A DNA stretch of 40,448 bases from Chromatiaceae bacterium (GCA_007693535.1 REDK01000096.1:1-40448), one strand, 5' to 3'. Shown: positions 1-9,200, counted from the stretch's first letter. Program-made: numbers and translations. The notes: generated by a model from the letters alone, not told the origin.

Positions 1-55
1 TGACTCAACCCTGACTCAACCCTGACTCAACCCTGACTCAACCCTGACTCAACCC
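1..55. repeat. Five perfect 11-bp tandem repeats across the moeB stop codon
   Basis: The unit tgactcaaccc is repeated five times without a mismatch, starting at the window edge, so more copies may lie to the left. The stop codon of the leftward moeB-like gene (38-40) and its last few codons lie inside the array. Changes in copy number could therefore alter the last residues or the stop position of that protein. No function is known to me. Confidence 0.95.
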
Positions 56-829
56 GGCCCCGCACACGCCATCACTGGCGCCACCTCCCTGGCCGCCGCA
101 AACCGGGCAGGCTGGATCGGCCGGGATGCGGAGCGTGCGCCAGGTCATGGTCAGGGCATCAAGCAGCAGCAGGCGGGCGAACAGCGGCGTGCCCAGGCCG
201 GCGAGGAGCTTGATCGCCTCGGTGGCCTGAATGCTGCCGATGATCCCCACCAAGGGCGCCAGCACCCCCTCACGGGCGCAGGTCTCGCCCGCGCTGCCAT
301 CGTCCGGATACAGACAGCGATAGCAGGGACCGCCCGGGCGACCGGTGAACAGGGCCACCTGGCCCTCGGCGCGGATGGCAGCCCCAGACACCAGCGGCAC
401 CCCGGCGGCCTGACAGGCAGCGTTGATCGCGTAACGGGTCGAGAAGTTGTCGCTGGCATCCACCACCAGGTCCACCCCGGGCACCAATTGCGCCAGGCGC
501 GCTGCATCCAGGCTGCGCTTGATCGGCTCCAGGCGCACCTCTGGATTGAGGGCGCTGAGGGTCGCGCAGGCCGAATCCACCTTGGTCTGTCCAATGCGCC
601 CGCTGTGATGCAGGAGCTGTCGCTGCAGGTTGGAGCGATCCACCGCATCAAAATCGGCCAGCGCCAGCGTGCCGACCCCCGCCGCGGCCAGATACATGGC
701 CACCGGGGAACCGAGCCCACCGAGGCCAACGATGAGCACCCGCGCGGCGAGCAGGCGCTCCTGGGCGGCCACCCCAAAGCCGGGCAACAAGAGGTGACGG
801 CTGTAGCGGTCGAGTTGGTCTGGTGTCAT
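38..829 (-). CDS. moeB: MoeB/ThiF-family adenylyltransferase (sulfur-carrier activating enzyme)
   Basis: This 263-aa cytoplasmic E1-like enzyme should adenylate the C-terminal glycine of a small sulfur-carrier protein (MoaD or ThiS) using ATP. What is seen: the nucleotide-binding loop GLGGLGSP at residues 35-42, the R-S-N-L-Q-R-Q segment near 66-71, [13 protein letters not shown] at 124-136, zinc-type pairs CYRC (169-172) and CPVC (241-244), and a cysteine (C184) where MoeB/ThiF proteins carry one. Length is normal for the family. The start at 829 was chosen because the conserved family N-terminus ([16 protein letters not shown]) begins there; the frame stays open upstream but reads as low-complexity sequence. 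A moaD gene lies at 21273 and moaB at 15159, both far away. MoeB and ThiF cannot be separated with confidence from sequence alone. The 3' end lies in an 11-bp tandem repeat. Confidence 0.9.
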   Translation of the reverse strand: MTPDQLDRYSRHLLLPGFGVAAQERLLAARVLIVGLGGLGSPVAMYLAAAGVGTLALADFDAVDRSNLQRQLLHHSGRIGQTKVDSACATLSALNPEVRLEPIKRSLDAARLAQLVPGVDLVVDASDNFSTRYAINAACQAAGVPLVSGAAIRAEGQVALFTGRPGGPCYRCLYPDDGSAGETCAREGVLAPLVGIIGSIQATEAIKLLAGLGTPLFARLLLLDALTMTWRTLRIPADPACPVCGGQGGGASDGVCGAGLSQG

Positions 830-1031
830 GCGCGTGCGGGACCCTGGAATGCTGGTGGTGGCGCCGGTTGCCGGAGTGCCGGCAAGGATGCCAGCGCTGC
901 TGGACTCGGGGAGGCGGGAAGGTCCGAACGGGCCGCGGGCGGGCACGCACCGCGATGGTCGATGCGCTCGGCAAGCCAGTTGCTCGGGAAGCCAGGCGGT
1001 AACTCGCGCGGCGCGGGCCGGCCTCAGCCCC

Positions 1032-1037
1032 TATACT
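1032..1037 (+). promoter_or_regulatory. Possible -10 element upstream of fbp
   Basis: TATACT lies 60 bases before the fbp start and matches the sigma-70 -10 consensus at five of six positions. No convincing -35 hexamer is seen at the proper distance in the GC-rich flank. The region 830-1097 separates the divergent moeB-like gene and fbp, so promoters for both should lie in it. Confidence 0.3.
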
Positions 1038-1097
1038 GGTGGGTCTGAATCTCTCCCAGCCCCGCGGGGCGTAGCACTGTCACCGAGGTCCCGAGCC

Positions 1098-2111
1098 ATG
1101 CATCACGGCACCACCATCACCCAGTTCATCAGTGAGGAACAACGCCACGCCCCCGGCGCCACCGGTGAGTTCACCGCCCTGCTCAACGATATCGTCACCG
1201 CGTGCAAGATGATCTCCAACCAGGTCAACCACGGCGCGCTGGTGGGGGCACTCGGCAGCGCCGGCAGCGAGAACGTGCAGGGCGAGACCCAGAAGAAGCT
1301 GGATGTCCTATCCAATCAGATGTTCATCCAGTGTAACGAATGGGCCGGCCATGTCGCCGCAATGGCCTCCGAGGAGATGGACGACATCTATCAGATCCCC
1401 GAGGGCTATCCCCGCGGCAAGTATCTGCTGACCTTCGATCCGCTCGACGGCTCGTCCAACATCGATGTGAACGTCTCCGTCGGAACCATCTTTTCGATCC
1501 TACGCTGCCCGGGCGGGACCGAGCAGCCGACGCTGCGCGACTTCCTGCAGGCCGGCACTCAGCAGGTCGCCGCTGGCTATGCCCTCTACGGCCCCTCGAC
1601 GATGATGGTGCTGACCACCGGCAAAGGCGTCAACGGCTTCACGCTGGATCAGAACATCGGCGAATTCATCCTGACCCACCCCAGTATGACCATCCCGTCT
1701 GACACCCAGGAGTTTGCCATCAATGCGTCCAACTCCCGCTTCTGGGAGCCGCCGGTGCAGCGCTATGTAAACGAATGCCTGGCCGGCACAGAGGGGCCGC
1801 GCGGCAAGGACTTCAACATGCGCTGGATCGCGAGCATGGTCGCTGAGGTTCATCGCATCCTCACCCGCGGCGGGGTGTTCATGTATCCCACCGACAGCAA
1901 GCTCAAAGACAAGGGCCAGGGCGGCAAGCTACGCCTGCTCTATGAGGCGAACCCGATGTCGTATATCGTCGAGCAGGCCGGCGGCGGCTCCATCACCGGC
2001 CCCGAGCGCATCATGGACCTGCAGCCAGAGTCCCTGCATCAGCGGGTACCGGTGATCCTGGGCTCGCGCAACGAGGTCGAGCGTATCCAGGGTTATCACG
2101 CCGAGGCCTGA
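1098..2111 (+). CDS. fbp: Fructose-1,6-bisphosphatase class 1
   Basis: The 337-aa product hydrolyses fructose 1,6-bisphosphate to fructose 6-phosphate in the cytoplasm. It serves gluconeogenesis and, in an autotroph, regeneration of ribulose bisphosphate in the Calvin cycle. The class I signature [11 protein letters not shown] (residues 113-123) carries the metal-binding aspartates. Upstream, [13 protein letters not shown] and [12 protein letters not shown] match the conserved N-terminal half of the family, and the C-terminal half holds GGVFMYPTD and [19 protein letters not shown]. Length is normal. The ATG at 1098 is chosen because the family N-terminus [11 protein letters not shown] begins there. 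The gene stands alone: moeB-like is divergent, the DUF349 gene is convergent, and a palindrome that may end transcription follows 10 bases after the stop. Confidence 0.96.
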   Translation: MHHGTTITQFISEEQRHAPGATGEFTALLNDIVTACKMISNQVNHGALVGALGSAGSENVQGETQKKLDVLSNQMFIQCNEWAGHVAAMASEEMDDIYQIPEGYPRGKYLLTFDPLDGSSNIDVNVSVGTIFSILRCPGGTEQPTLRDFLQAGTQQVAAGYALYGPSTMMVLTTGKGVNGFTLDQNIGEFILTHPSMTIPSDTQEFAINASNSRFWEPPVQRYVNECLAGTEGPRGKDFNMRWIASMVAEVHRILTRGGVFMYPTDSKLKDKGQGGKLRLLYEANPMSYIVEQAGGGSITGPERIMDLQPESLHQRVPVILGSRNEVERIQGYHAEA

Positions 2112-2121
2112 CACCCGCGCC

Positions 2122-2145
2122 TCCCGGGGACACGTGTCCCCGGGA
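2122..2145. terminator. Perfect 24-bp palindrome between convergent genes
   Basis: The half-site tcccggggacac is followed directly by its exact reverse complement. It lies between the ends of fbp and the convergent DUF349 gene and could act as a terminator stem in both directions. There is no T-run on either side and no unpaired loop, so the role is inferred from position only; a protein-binding palindrome is an alternative. Confidence 0.45.
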
Positions 2146-2198
2146 TCTGGCCTGGCTGGAGGTGACCTGGGGCGATACCCGGAATGCGCATCCGCGCC

Positions 2199-2231
2199 GG
2201 ATTTACGCTGGATTTATGCTGGATTCATGCT
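2199..2231. repeat. Three 11-bp tandem repeats across the DUF349 gene stop codon
   Basis: Three copies of ggattYaYgct (ggatttacgct, ggatttatgct, ggattcatgct) follow each other without gaps. The stop codon of the leftward DUF349 gene (2225-2227) lies in the third copy. The unit length and the position over a stop codon repeat what is seen at 1-55, although the unit sequence differs. Confidence 0.85.
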
Positions 2232-5155
2232 GGGACCGCTGCCGCGGGCGCCGTTGCCGGCTGCGCAGCCGACAGCGGCTGCAGCAAGGCGGCGCGCACC
2301 CGCGCGAAGCGCGCCTCCAGTTCGGCGCTAGGGCTGGCCGGCGTGCTGAGATACCAGTCGCGCAGCAACCGAGTGGCATCGGCCAGCGGATCGGCGCCGC
2401 CGTCGCTGATGCGCCCACGCAGCCGCTCCACCTGCACCTGCATGCGCTCGGTTTGCAGTGCTGGCGGCGACTCCACCCCGGCGACGATCTCGAGATGTAG
2501 ACACAGGGCGTGGCGCCGGGCCTGATTGGCGGCGAGTTGCTCAGCCAAGGCGGCACGAGCCGCGGACGGCCCTGTCAGCGCCGCCGATAGCTGAGCGAAG
2601 GCGGCCTCGATAACAGTCGCCGCGGTGACATCCACCAGCGGCGGCAGCCCGGCGCGTTCGGCCTGCAGGGCGGCACCGATCTCCGCTAGGGCCGGGGCAT
2701 CGTCGCACTCGCCCAGCGCGATCAGGCGGGCGGCAATGCCGTCGCAACAGCGGGCATGGGTGGCCAGACAGTCGCTGGCGGCCCAACGCTCGGCCTCGAT
2801 CAGGGCCTGACGACGCGCCTCGGCCCGCGCCAACACATCCTGCCATTGCCGGGCCAGCGCTGCCGCTGCCGCCCGCGGCACCGGCAGCGCCGCGGTATCC
2901 TCCCACTTGGTTACGAGCGCCGCCAGGCCGCCCTCCAGGGCCATGGTGGTCGCAGCGGTAGCGAGCAGGTCATCGGCGGCGGCAATGATCTCCACGCGCG
3001 CCGCCTGATGCTCGTGTCCGGCGGCGTCCCGGGCCAGCTGCTCGGCGGCGCGCCGGGCGAACAGTGCGTCGCTGGCGGCGCGGAACTCTCGCCACAGGGC
3101 ATTCTCATCGCGCTGGCGCCCGGCCACGGTGGTCTGCCATTGCTGCTGCAGGTTCTTGGCCGCCTCGATCGCCTGGCGCAGATCGGGCTGCTCGGCCAGC
3201 GCCTGCATGCGCGCGATCAGATCGCGCTTGGCCGCCTGATTGCGGTCGCGCTCCTCGGCCAGGGCCTTGTCGATACGGCGCAGGGCGCGGTGGAAGCGCC
3301 CTTCTAGGCGGCCTGGGGGCCGCGCGTTGTCGGCCTGCGGATCGGCCTCGAGGGCGCTCCAAGCCTGGCGCATCTCGCGCTCGGCGCGGGCCAGCTGGCG
3401 CCAGTCGATGCGCTCCCAGTCCACCTGCTCCAAAAAGGCCTCGACCTCGGCGCAGAGCACGGCACGACGCCGGTTGACCTCGGCGCGGCGCTCGGCCGCA
3501 GCCGTCAGATAGGGCTGGCAGCGGGCCCGCACTTGCTCGGCAGCGGCGCGGAAGCGTTGCCACAGGGCCTCGCTGGCAGGGGCGCCGTTGCGCTCCAGGT
3601 CGCGCCAGGCCTGCTGTAACTCGCGCAACCGGCGGGCGCTTACCGCCAGCGGCTGCGCCGCACCCGCGCCCAGGGCCTCGACCTCGGCACAGAGAGCGAC
3701 GCGATGCTCGTCGGCGCTCCAGCGGCGCCACTCGCGCAGTTCGCGCAATTGCGGGGCGATGCCTTTCAGGTGGGCCTCGATCGGGGCCAGCTCCGACGCT
3801 GGCAGGGCGGCTTGGCGGGCCTGGTCCAAGGTAGCGCTGATACTCTGATAGATCGGCTCGGCGCGGCGCAACTCGCCCTGCTGCAGATGTTGGTCCAGCG
3901 CAGCCAGACGAGGCGGGAGATCCGCCAGCCGCCGCACCAGTTGTTCACGGTGCTTCTCGAAGCGCCGGATCAGGCGCGCCATCGCCGCGGCTGCGGGCGC
4001 GCGTTCAGGCAGGTCCGGGTCGAGGGCATCCAGGCGGCGCTGGAGGGCAAGCAGGGCCTTGCGCTCCGGGGCGCCGCCCTGCGCCAGTAGGGCCTCGGCA
4101 TCGGCCTGCAAGCGGGCGGCCGCCTGCCGACGGCGCACACCCTCCTGCAGACGCTGCTGTTGCGCCCGCGCAACGGCGAGCGCGGCCCGATGCTCGCGCT
4201 CCAGGCGCGCAGCCTGCTCCGGCAGCGGCGCGCCGGCCTCGGTCCAGGCCACCGCGAGGGTCCGCAGGCGTGCCTGCAGTTGGTCCAGATCCTCTAGCTG
4301 CGCCGTCGCCTGCACGGCGGCGATCAGGTCGGCGCGGGCGGCGCTGGCCGCCGCCTGCGCCGCCGCTGCAGCGAGTTGCGCGGCATTGGCCGCGGCATAG
4401 TCCTCGTAGCCGGCCAGAAAGCGCGCGCGTAGAGCCTGATAACGGTCCTGCAGCGCGGCGGCCTGCGCCGCCGGCAGATCCGCAGCCACGGCTGCCCATT
4501 GCTGGTCGAGATGCTCCAGGACCGCACGGTCCTGCGCCCATTGATCGAAGCGCCCGAGCCGCTCGGCCCGCTCGCACAGGGCCTCGGCCTGGAGGCAGGC
4601 CTGGCGTGGGCGCTCGGCCACCTCGGCCAGCGCGCGCAGCCGGGTGCGCACCAGACGCAGGACCGTCTTGTCGCGCTTGCCGATCGCCTTGGCGATCTGC
4701 TCCAGGGCGGCCCGATCCTGCACCCGCTCGGCCGCCGCCAGCCGATTTGCGGCCAGGGCATCATCGACCGCGCAGGCGGCTAGGACCAGGGGCGACTCCA
4801 GACGCTCGATCGCCGCCCGCCGCAATTGGGGCTCGCTGGCGTGGGTGGCGACCTGCTTGAGTAGATCCTGCGAATCGCTCGCGGCAATCAGGGCCAGCCG
4901 CTGGTCGCAGGCCGGGGCCTGCGCATCCAGCCCGCAGAGCAGCCGCCGAAAACGCGCCCCGGCCAGGTCGCGCAGCCCGGCATCGACATCATCGGCAGCG
5001 ATCCGACGCAGGGTCTCGAGGTCGTTGACCTGACGACAGGCCTCGCGACGGGCGGCAACTTCCGGGGCAGTCAGGGAGGTCGAGATCAGGGTCTGCTGAT
5101 CCACCGGCGCCGGGGCGTCGGCAGCCACCTTTCCGAATAGGCGTTTCAGGAACAT
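2225..5155 (-). CDS. Large DUF349 domain protein, helical, function unknown
   Basis: The product has 976 residues and no signal peptide or membrane segment. The N-terminal ~200 residues (from MFLKRLFGK) look like short helical HEAT-like repeats with paired R-D-L/R-R patterns. The rest is alanine-, arginine- and glutamine-rich helix with recurring W-x2-L-x5-A segments (for example QAWRDLERNGAPASEALWQRF) typical of DUF349 repeats. Proteins of this build occur as single genes in many gammaproteobacteria; I know no firm biochemical role. The ATG at 5155 is preferred because the upstream in-frame sequence is arginine-rich low-complexity translation, whereas MFLKRLFGK is a typical start for the family. 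Its stop lies in a tandem repeat. Convergent with fbp. Confidence 0.85.
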   Translation of the reverse strand: MFLKRLFGKVAADAPAPVDQQTLISTSLTAPEVAARREACRQVNDLETLRRIAADDVDAGLRDLAGARFRRLLCGLDAQAPACDQRLALIAASDSQDLLKQVATHASEPQLRRAAIERLESPLVLAACAVDDALAANRLAAAERVQDRAALEQIAKAIGKRDKTVLRLVRTRLRALAEVAERPRQACLQAEALCERAERLGRFDQWAQDRAVLEHLDQQWAAVAADLPAAQAAALQDRYQALRARFLAGYEDYAAANAAQLAAAAAQAAASAARADLIAAVQATAQLEDLDQLQARLRTLAVAWTEAGAPLPEQAARLEREHRAALAVARAQQQRLQEGVRRRQAAARLQADAEALLAQGGAPERKALLALQRRLDALDPDLPERAPAAAAMARLIRRFEKHREQLVRRLADLPPRLAALDQHLQQGELRRAEPIYQSISATLDQARQAALPASELAPIEAHLKGIAPQLRELREWRRWSADEHRVALCAEVEALGAGAAQPLAVSARRLRELQQAWRDLERNGAPASEALWQRFRAAAEQVRARCQPYLTAAAERRAEVNRRRAVLCAEVEAFLEQVDWERIDWRQLARAEREMRQAWSALEADPQADNARPPGRLEGRFHRALRRIDKALAEERDRNQAAKRDLIARMQALAEQPDLRQAIEAAKNLQQQWQTTVAGRQRDENALWREFRAASDALFARRAAEQLARDAAGHEHQAARVEIIAAADDLLATAATTMALEGGLAALVTKWEDTAALPVPRAAAAALARQWQDVLARAEARRQALIEAERWAASDCLATHARCCDGIAARLIALGECDDAPALAEIGAALQAERAGLPPLVDVTAATVIEAAFAQLSAALTGPSAARAALAEQLAANQARRHALCLHLEIVAGVESPPALQTERMQVQVERLRGRISDGGADPLADATRLLRDWYLSTPASPSAELEARFARVRAALLQPLSAAQPATAPAAAVPA

Positions 5156-5298
5156 GGCGCTGCGGGTCGTGACAACAGGGTGGCCGGGCATTGTAACTGA
5201 AGCCCAGCACACCCACGCCGGACGCACGGCGACCGGCAGCAGCGGCAGGCGAACGGGCGCCACCGCCCGCCGCCCAGCGACTGCCCCGCGGCCGCGGG

Positions 5299-6333
5299 TC
5301 AGCCCGCGTCGCGACCGCTTGGCGCGTCGGGCCGATAGACCAGGCAATGGACGCTGAACAGGGGCACCGGATCGGTCCAGACCGCCTCCGGCAAGAAGCC
5401 GGCCCGACGCGCCAGGGCGTGAAAGCCCGGAATACTGTACTTATAGGAGCATTCGGTATGGATGCTCTCGCCCTCGCGGAATGCGAAGCGGGCGTCGCCG
5501 ATCTGCACCTGCTGCGGGCGGCTGCTCAGCAAGTGCATCTCGATGCGGCCCTCGGTCTGGTTGTAGAAGGCCTGATGGCGGAAGCCCGCGAGGTCGAAAT
5601 CGGCCCCCAGTTCTCGATTGAAACGGGTCAGCAGATTGAGGTTGAAGGCAGCGGTGACCCCGGCGGCATCATTGTAGGCGGCCTCCAGCAGCGCCAAATC
5701 CTTGCGCAGATCCACCCCGATCAATAGCCGCCCGCCAGGACCGAGCAAGGCGCCGACGCGACGCAGAAAACGCTCAGCGTCGGCAGGCTCGAAGTTGCCC
5801 ACCGAGGAGCCCGGAAAGAACGCCACCCGTGGATGCTCGTGATCCTCCACCGGCAACACGAAAGGCACCGAGTAATCGGCACAGACGGCATGCACCGCCA
5901 ACCCCGGAAAATCACCAGCTAGGCGGCCGGCGGAATCGAGCAGATGCGCACGCGAGATATCCACCGGCATGTAGACCGCCGGCCGCAGGGCCTCCAGGAG
6001 AACTTGAATCTTCAGGCTGCTGCCGCTGCCGAGTTCGATCAGCAGTGCCTCGCGCCCGAGCCGCGCAGCCATCGCCGCGCCGTGGGTGCGCAGGATGTCG
6101 ATTTCGGTGCGGGTGGGATAGTACTCGGGCAGATTACAGATGGCGTCGAACAGGCGCGAGCCGGCGGCATCGTAGAAGAACTTCGGCGCGATGCGCTTCT
6201 GTGGCAGGGCCAAACCGGCCAGCACCTCAGCACGCATGTCCGCCGGGGTCGGATGGAGATCATAGAAATGCACCGGATTGCCGCCGGCGCTAGCGGTGGG
6301 AGCAGTTGCCCGGATCGTCTGGGTGCTGGTCAT
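5299..6333 (-). CDS. egtD: L-histidine N-alpha-methyltransferase EgtD
   Basis: EgtD trimethylates histidine to hercynine with S-adenosylmethionine, the first step of ergothioneine synthesis, in the cytoplasm. The 344-aa product shows the family block PKFFYDAAGSRLFDAIC with LPEYYPTRTE (residues 50-77), the SAM-binding loop ELGSGSS (100-106), a FFPGSSVGNF motif near 173-182, and a C-terminal ECSYKYS segment. Length fits the family. Its start codon overlaps the egtB stop by four bases (ATGA), so the two are translationally coupled, with egtB first. A perfect 14-bp palindrome (cccgcggccgcggg, 5285-5298) directly abuts the stop codon and may help end the transcript. No egtA, egtC or egtE is nearby, as expected for the two-gene bacterial form of the pathway. 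Confidence 0.95.
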   Translation of the reverse strand: MTSTQTIRATAPTASAGGNPVHFYDLHPTPADMRAEVLAGLALPQKRIAPKFFYDAAGSRLFDAICNLPEYYPTRTEIDILRTHGAAMAARLGREALLIELGSGSSLKIQVLLEALRPAVYMPVDISRAHLLDSAGRLAGDFPGLAVHAVCADYSVPFVLPVEDHEHPRVAFFPGSSVGNFEPADAERFLRRVGALLGPGGRLLIGVDLRKDLALLEAAYNDAAGVTAAFNLNLLTRFNRELGADFDLAGFRHQAFYNQTEGRIEMHLLSSRPQQVQIGDARFAFREGESIHTECSYKYSIPGFHALARRAGFLPEAVWTDPVPLFSVHCLVYRPDAPSGRDAG

Positions 6334-7637
6334 CTGGCATCCTCCGCGAGCCTGATCCCCTTGAACTGCCAGCGCTCATGGGGGTAAAAGAAATTCCGGT
6401 AGCTGACCCTGGTATGCTCGCGCGAGGTGGCACAAGAGCCGCCGCGCAGCACCATCTGGCCGCTCATGAACTTGCCGTTGTATTCGCCCAGGGCACCGGC
6501 CGCGGGCCGGTAGCCGGGATAAGGCAGATAGGCCGAGGCGGTCCATTCCCAGCAGTCGCCGAACATCTGTGCCAGCGGGACAGCGTCGGCCGGCGCTGGG
6601 TGTAGCCGGCCGCTCTCCACGAAGTTGCCGGTCAGCGGGCAGCCGCTGGCGGCATGTTCCCATTCCGCCTCGGTGGGCAGGCGCCGGCCGACCCAGCGCG
6701 CGTAGGCATCGGCCTCGAAGTAGCTGAGGTGACAGACCGGCTCGGCTGGGGCCAGCGGACGCAGACCGCCCAGGGTCATCAGCTGCCAGGCGGGCTCGCC
6801 GCGCTCGTTGTCCAGCCGCTCCCAGTACAGGGGCGCCTCCCAGCCCTCGGCCTGAACCCGCGCCCAACCGTCGGCCAGCCACAGGGCCGGGTCGCAATAG
6901 CCACCATCGGCGATGAAAGCCTGGTATTCGGCATTGGTCACCAGGCGATTGGCGAGCCGATAGGGCACCAGCAAGGCCTGATGGCGCGGCCCTTCGTTGT
7001 CGTACGCGAAGCCCGCGCCGCCGGCGCCGATCTCGACGATCCCGCCGTCGAATTCGGTCAACGTCAGGGGCGCTGGAGCCAGTTCCGGCGGGGTCGCTGG
7101 CAGGTCGGCACGATAGGCCGGACGCAGTGGGTTGAAGGCCAGATGATGCTTGATGTCGGTGATCAGCAGTTCCTGGTGCTGCTGCTCATGGTTGAGCCCG
7201 ATCAGCAACCGTGCCTGGACCGTCGGCCAATCCGCCGGTGGGCAGTCGGCGATCAGGCGCGCCATCGCCGCATCCACGTGTCGGCGATAGTCGTAGACCT
7301 CGGCGACCGTGGGACGCGAGAGCAGGCCGCGCTGAGCACGCGGCCAGATGCCGGTCCCGGTCTGCTCGTAGTAGGAATTGAACAGATACTCGAAGCGCGC
7401 ATGAAAGGGCCGGTAGTCGGCCAGAAAGGGCCGTAGCAGAAAGGTCTCGAAAAACCAGGATACATGCGCAAGATGCCACTTGGGCGGACTCGCCTCGACG
7501 ATGGTTTGCAAGCCATAGTCCTCGATCGCCAGCGGTTCGCAGAGCGCCTCGCTGAGGGCGCGCACACGATGGTAGTCGCCAGTCAGTCCGGCGCGGGCGG
7601 CATCCGCGGCCGCGGTCGTGGGGGACGATTGAGACAT
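6330..7637 (-). CDS. egtB: Ergothioneine biosynthesis sulfoxide synthase EgtB
   Basis: EgtB is a non-haem iron enzyme that joins hercynine to a thiol (cysteine or gamma-glutamylcysteine) with oxygen. The 435-aa product has an N-terminal DinB-like domain with WHLAHVSWFFE (H55/H58) and the iron-ligand motif HEQQHQE (residues 150-156). It is followed by a formylglycine-generating-enzyme-like domain with GNFVESGRLHP, CWEWTASAYLPYPGY and the closing block GGSCATSREHTRVSYRNFF. Two ATGs lie close together (7643 and 7637). The inner one is chosen because GGGAG sits six bases before it but directly abuts the outer one. egtD follows with a four-base overlap. An oxygen-dependent antioxidant pathway suggests a host that meets oxygen. 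Confidence 0.94.
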   Translation of the reverse strand: MSQSSPTTAAADAARAGLTGDYHRVRALSEALCEPLAIEDYGLQTIVEASPPKWHLAHVSWFFETFLLRPFLADYRPFHARFEYLFNSYYEQTGTGIWPRAQRGLLSRPTVAEVYDYRRHVDAAMARLIADCPPADWPTVQARLLIGLNHEQQHQELLITDIKHHLAFNPLRPAYRADLPATPPELAPAPLTLTEFDGGIVEIGAGGAGFAYDNEGPRHQALLVPYRLANRLVTNAEYQAFIADGGYCDPALWLADGWARVQAEGWEAPLYWERLDNERGEPAWQLMTLGGLRPLAPAEPVCHLSYFEADAYARWVGRRLPTEAEWEHAASGCPLTGNFVESGRLHPAPADAVPLAQMFGDCWEWTASAYLPYPGYRPAAGALGEYNGKFMSGQMVLRGGSCATSREHTRVSYRNFFYPHERWQFKGIRLAEDAR

Positions 7638-7824
7638 GAACATCTCCCTTTAGTCGGCGTGGGTGGGGCCGGCAGCAGGCGCCCGCGCTGAGGACCCGGC
7701 CCGGGACCTCGATGTCGATGATCCGGCTGCTGGCCGGCATGACCGGCAGCGCTGCGCTGCGGCGAAGATGCGACCCTGTCGCGGGAAATGAAAGAGACCG
7801 CTAGCAGGTGCATCAGCGCGGGTA

Positions 7825-7866
7825 CCGGCGCGCATCGACCGGCGCGCATCGACCGGCGCGCATCGA
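7825..7866. repeat. Three perfect 14-bp tandem repeats in the egtB/dehydrogenase divergent region
   Basis: The unit ccggcgcgcatcga occurs three times in tandem without a mismatch. It lies in the 313-base non-coding gap between the divergently transcribed egtB (start 7637) and the dehydrogenase gene (start 7951). It may be a simple repeat or a set of operator sites. Nothing else in the gap was recognised apart from the ribosome binding sites of the two genes. Confidence 0.9.
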
Positions 7867-7950
7867 ACAGTCACCGGCAGACCGTCATCATGCACGCGGC
7901 GAGTGACCTGCCCCGCTCCGGTCCATGGCAACAACGCAGGAGGAACCGCG

Positions 7951-8958
7951 ATGCAGCCCGCTACGATGCAGGCCCTGTACCTCGACCGGCGGGTACGGCT
8001 GCGCACCGATCTGCCGGTACCGGAACCGGCGCCGGACGAGGCCCTGGTGCGGGTGCATCTGGCCGGCGTCTGCGCCACCGATCTGGCCCTCGTCGACGGC
8101 TATTATCCCTTTTGCGGCGTGCTCGGCCATGAGTTCGTGGGGCATATCGCAGCAGCCACCGCCGCCGGACGGGTCGGTCAGCGGGTGGTGGGCGAGATCA
8201 ATGTGGGTTGCGGCCAGTGTGCCGACTGCCTAGCGGGCCGTCCGACCCAATGTGGCACACGGACGGCGCTCGGTATCCGCGCACGCGATGGCGCCTTCGC
8301 CGAGTATCTGCGCCTGCCCCTGGCTAACCTGCTGCCGGTGCCAGACCAGATCAGCGATGCCGCCGCGGTCTTCACCGAGCCGCTGGCAGCAGCCCTGCAG
8401 GTCCTGGTGCAACGGCCGGTGGGGCCGGGGGAGCGGGTGCTGGTGGTCGGGGCTGGCCGCCTCGGGCAGTTACTCGCCCGGGTGCTGCGTCTGACCGGGG
8501 CCGACCTGGAAGTGGTCGCTCGTCATCCCGGTCAACGCCAGCTGCTGGAAGACGCCGGCGTGCGTTGGGTCGCGGAGACGGCAGTGGCAGACGCCACCTA
8601 TGACCTGGTGGTGGAGGCCAGCGGCGGCCCGGGCGGTTTTGCCATCGCCCGGCGTGCCGTTCGGCGCCGCGGGACGCTCGCCCTGAAAAGCACCTATCGC
8701 GGCGAACTCGCGCTGGACCTGTCTGCCCTGGTGGTGGACGAGGTGACCCTGATCGGCTCGCGCTGCGGCCCCTTCGCCCCAGCCCTGCGGCTATTGGCGC
8801 AGGGCCTGGTCGATCCCACACCGTTGATCTGCGAACAACTCCCGCTGGCCCAAGGTCCCGCGGCCCTGGCCGTCGCGCGTCGGCCCGGCACCATGAAGGT
8901 ACTGATCGACTGCGGCGGCGGTGCGCGGCAGGCTGCCGGCACGACCGGCTGCGGATAA
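7951..8958 (+). CDS. Zinc-dependent alcohol dehydrogenase-like protein (MDR superfamily)
   Basis: The 335-aa cytoplasmic oxidoreductase should use NAD(P) and zinc on an unknown alcohol or polyol. Seen: the catalytic zinc region VCATDLALVDG then GHEFVG (catalytic Cys and His), the structural zinc motif CGQCADCLAGRPTQC with four cysteines, and a Rossmann loop VVGAGRLGQLLA. It resembles the threonine/sorbitol dehydrogenase branch, and the substrate cannot be read from sequence. The start is the ATG with a strong AGGAGG sequence ending about eight bases upstream; an in-frame ATG at 7903 lacks one. The stop codon lies inside the left arm of the inverted repeat that begins at 8955. It is divergent from egtB with no functional link evident. 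Confidence 0.85.
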   Translation: MQPATMQALYLDRRVRLRTDLPVPEPAPDEALVRVHLAGVCATDLALVDGYYPFCGVLGHEFVGHIAAATAAGRVGQRVVGEINVGCGQCADCLAGRPTQCGTRTALGIRARDGAFAEYLRLPLANLLPVPDQISDAAAVFTEPLAAALQVLVQRPVGPGERVLVVGAGRLGQLLARVLRLTGADLEVVARHPGQRQLLEDAGVRWVAETAVADATYDLVVEASGGPGGFAIARRAVRRRGTLALKSTYRGELALDLSALVVDEVTLIGSRCGPFAPALRLLAQGLVDPTPLICEQLPLAQGPAALAVARRPGTMKVLIDCGGGARQAAGTTGCG

Positions 8959-9200
8959 TCCTAAAAACGGCAGTTGAACGGCCCCCAGGGTGCGTCCCGC
9001 GTGGTGTCCGGCAACGCACAACGAGGCGGAATAGCCGCACCATTCCAACGAGTTGTCACGCAGCCGGGCGCCGCGCGGGGCGTGCCCTGGGGGCCGTCGC
9101 GCACCGCACCCAGCGGGTGAGCCGGCCTTAACGCGTAATTATCGAAAAACCAATTCGTTGCGTAACACATGAAGCGGTCAACTGCCGCTTCCAGGATAAT
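8955..9200. repeat. Nested inverted-repeat element (MITE-like, non-coding)
   Basis: Outer arms: ataatcct-aaaaa-cggcagttga (8955-8977) and tcaactgccg-cttcc-aggataat (9178-9200). They pair over 10 bases, then mismatch over five, then pair over seven of eight. A second pair lies inside: 8980-9001 and 9074-9095 are complementary at about 19 of 22 positions around the core ggcccccaggg. The interior has no gene and holds an unusually AT-rich stretch near 9130-9170. The build recalls a miniature inverted-repeat element or a large structured RNA, but no target-site duplication was identified. The left arm includes the stop codon of the dehydrogenase gene. The remaining non-coding bases up to 9326 hold nothing I recognise. 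Confidence 0.5.

Noticed and set aside
830-946. Longer N-terminus for the moeB-like gene
   Set aside because: The extra 39 residues are low-complexity (Pro/Gly/Ser/Arg) and not part of the family, whose N-terminus begins at 829.
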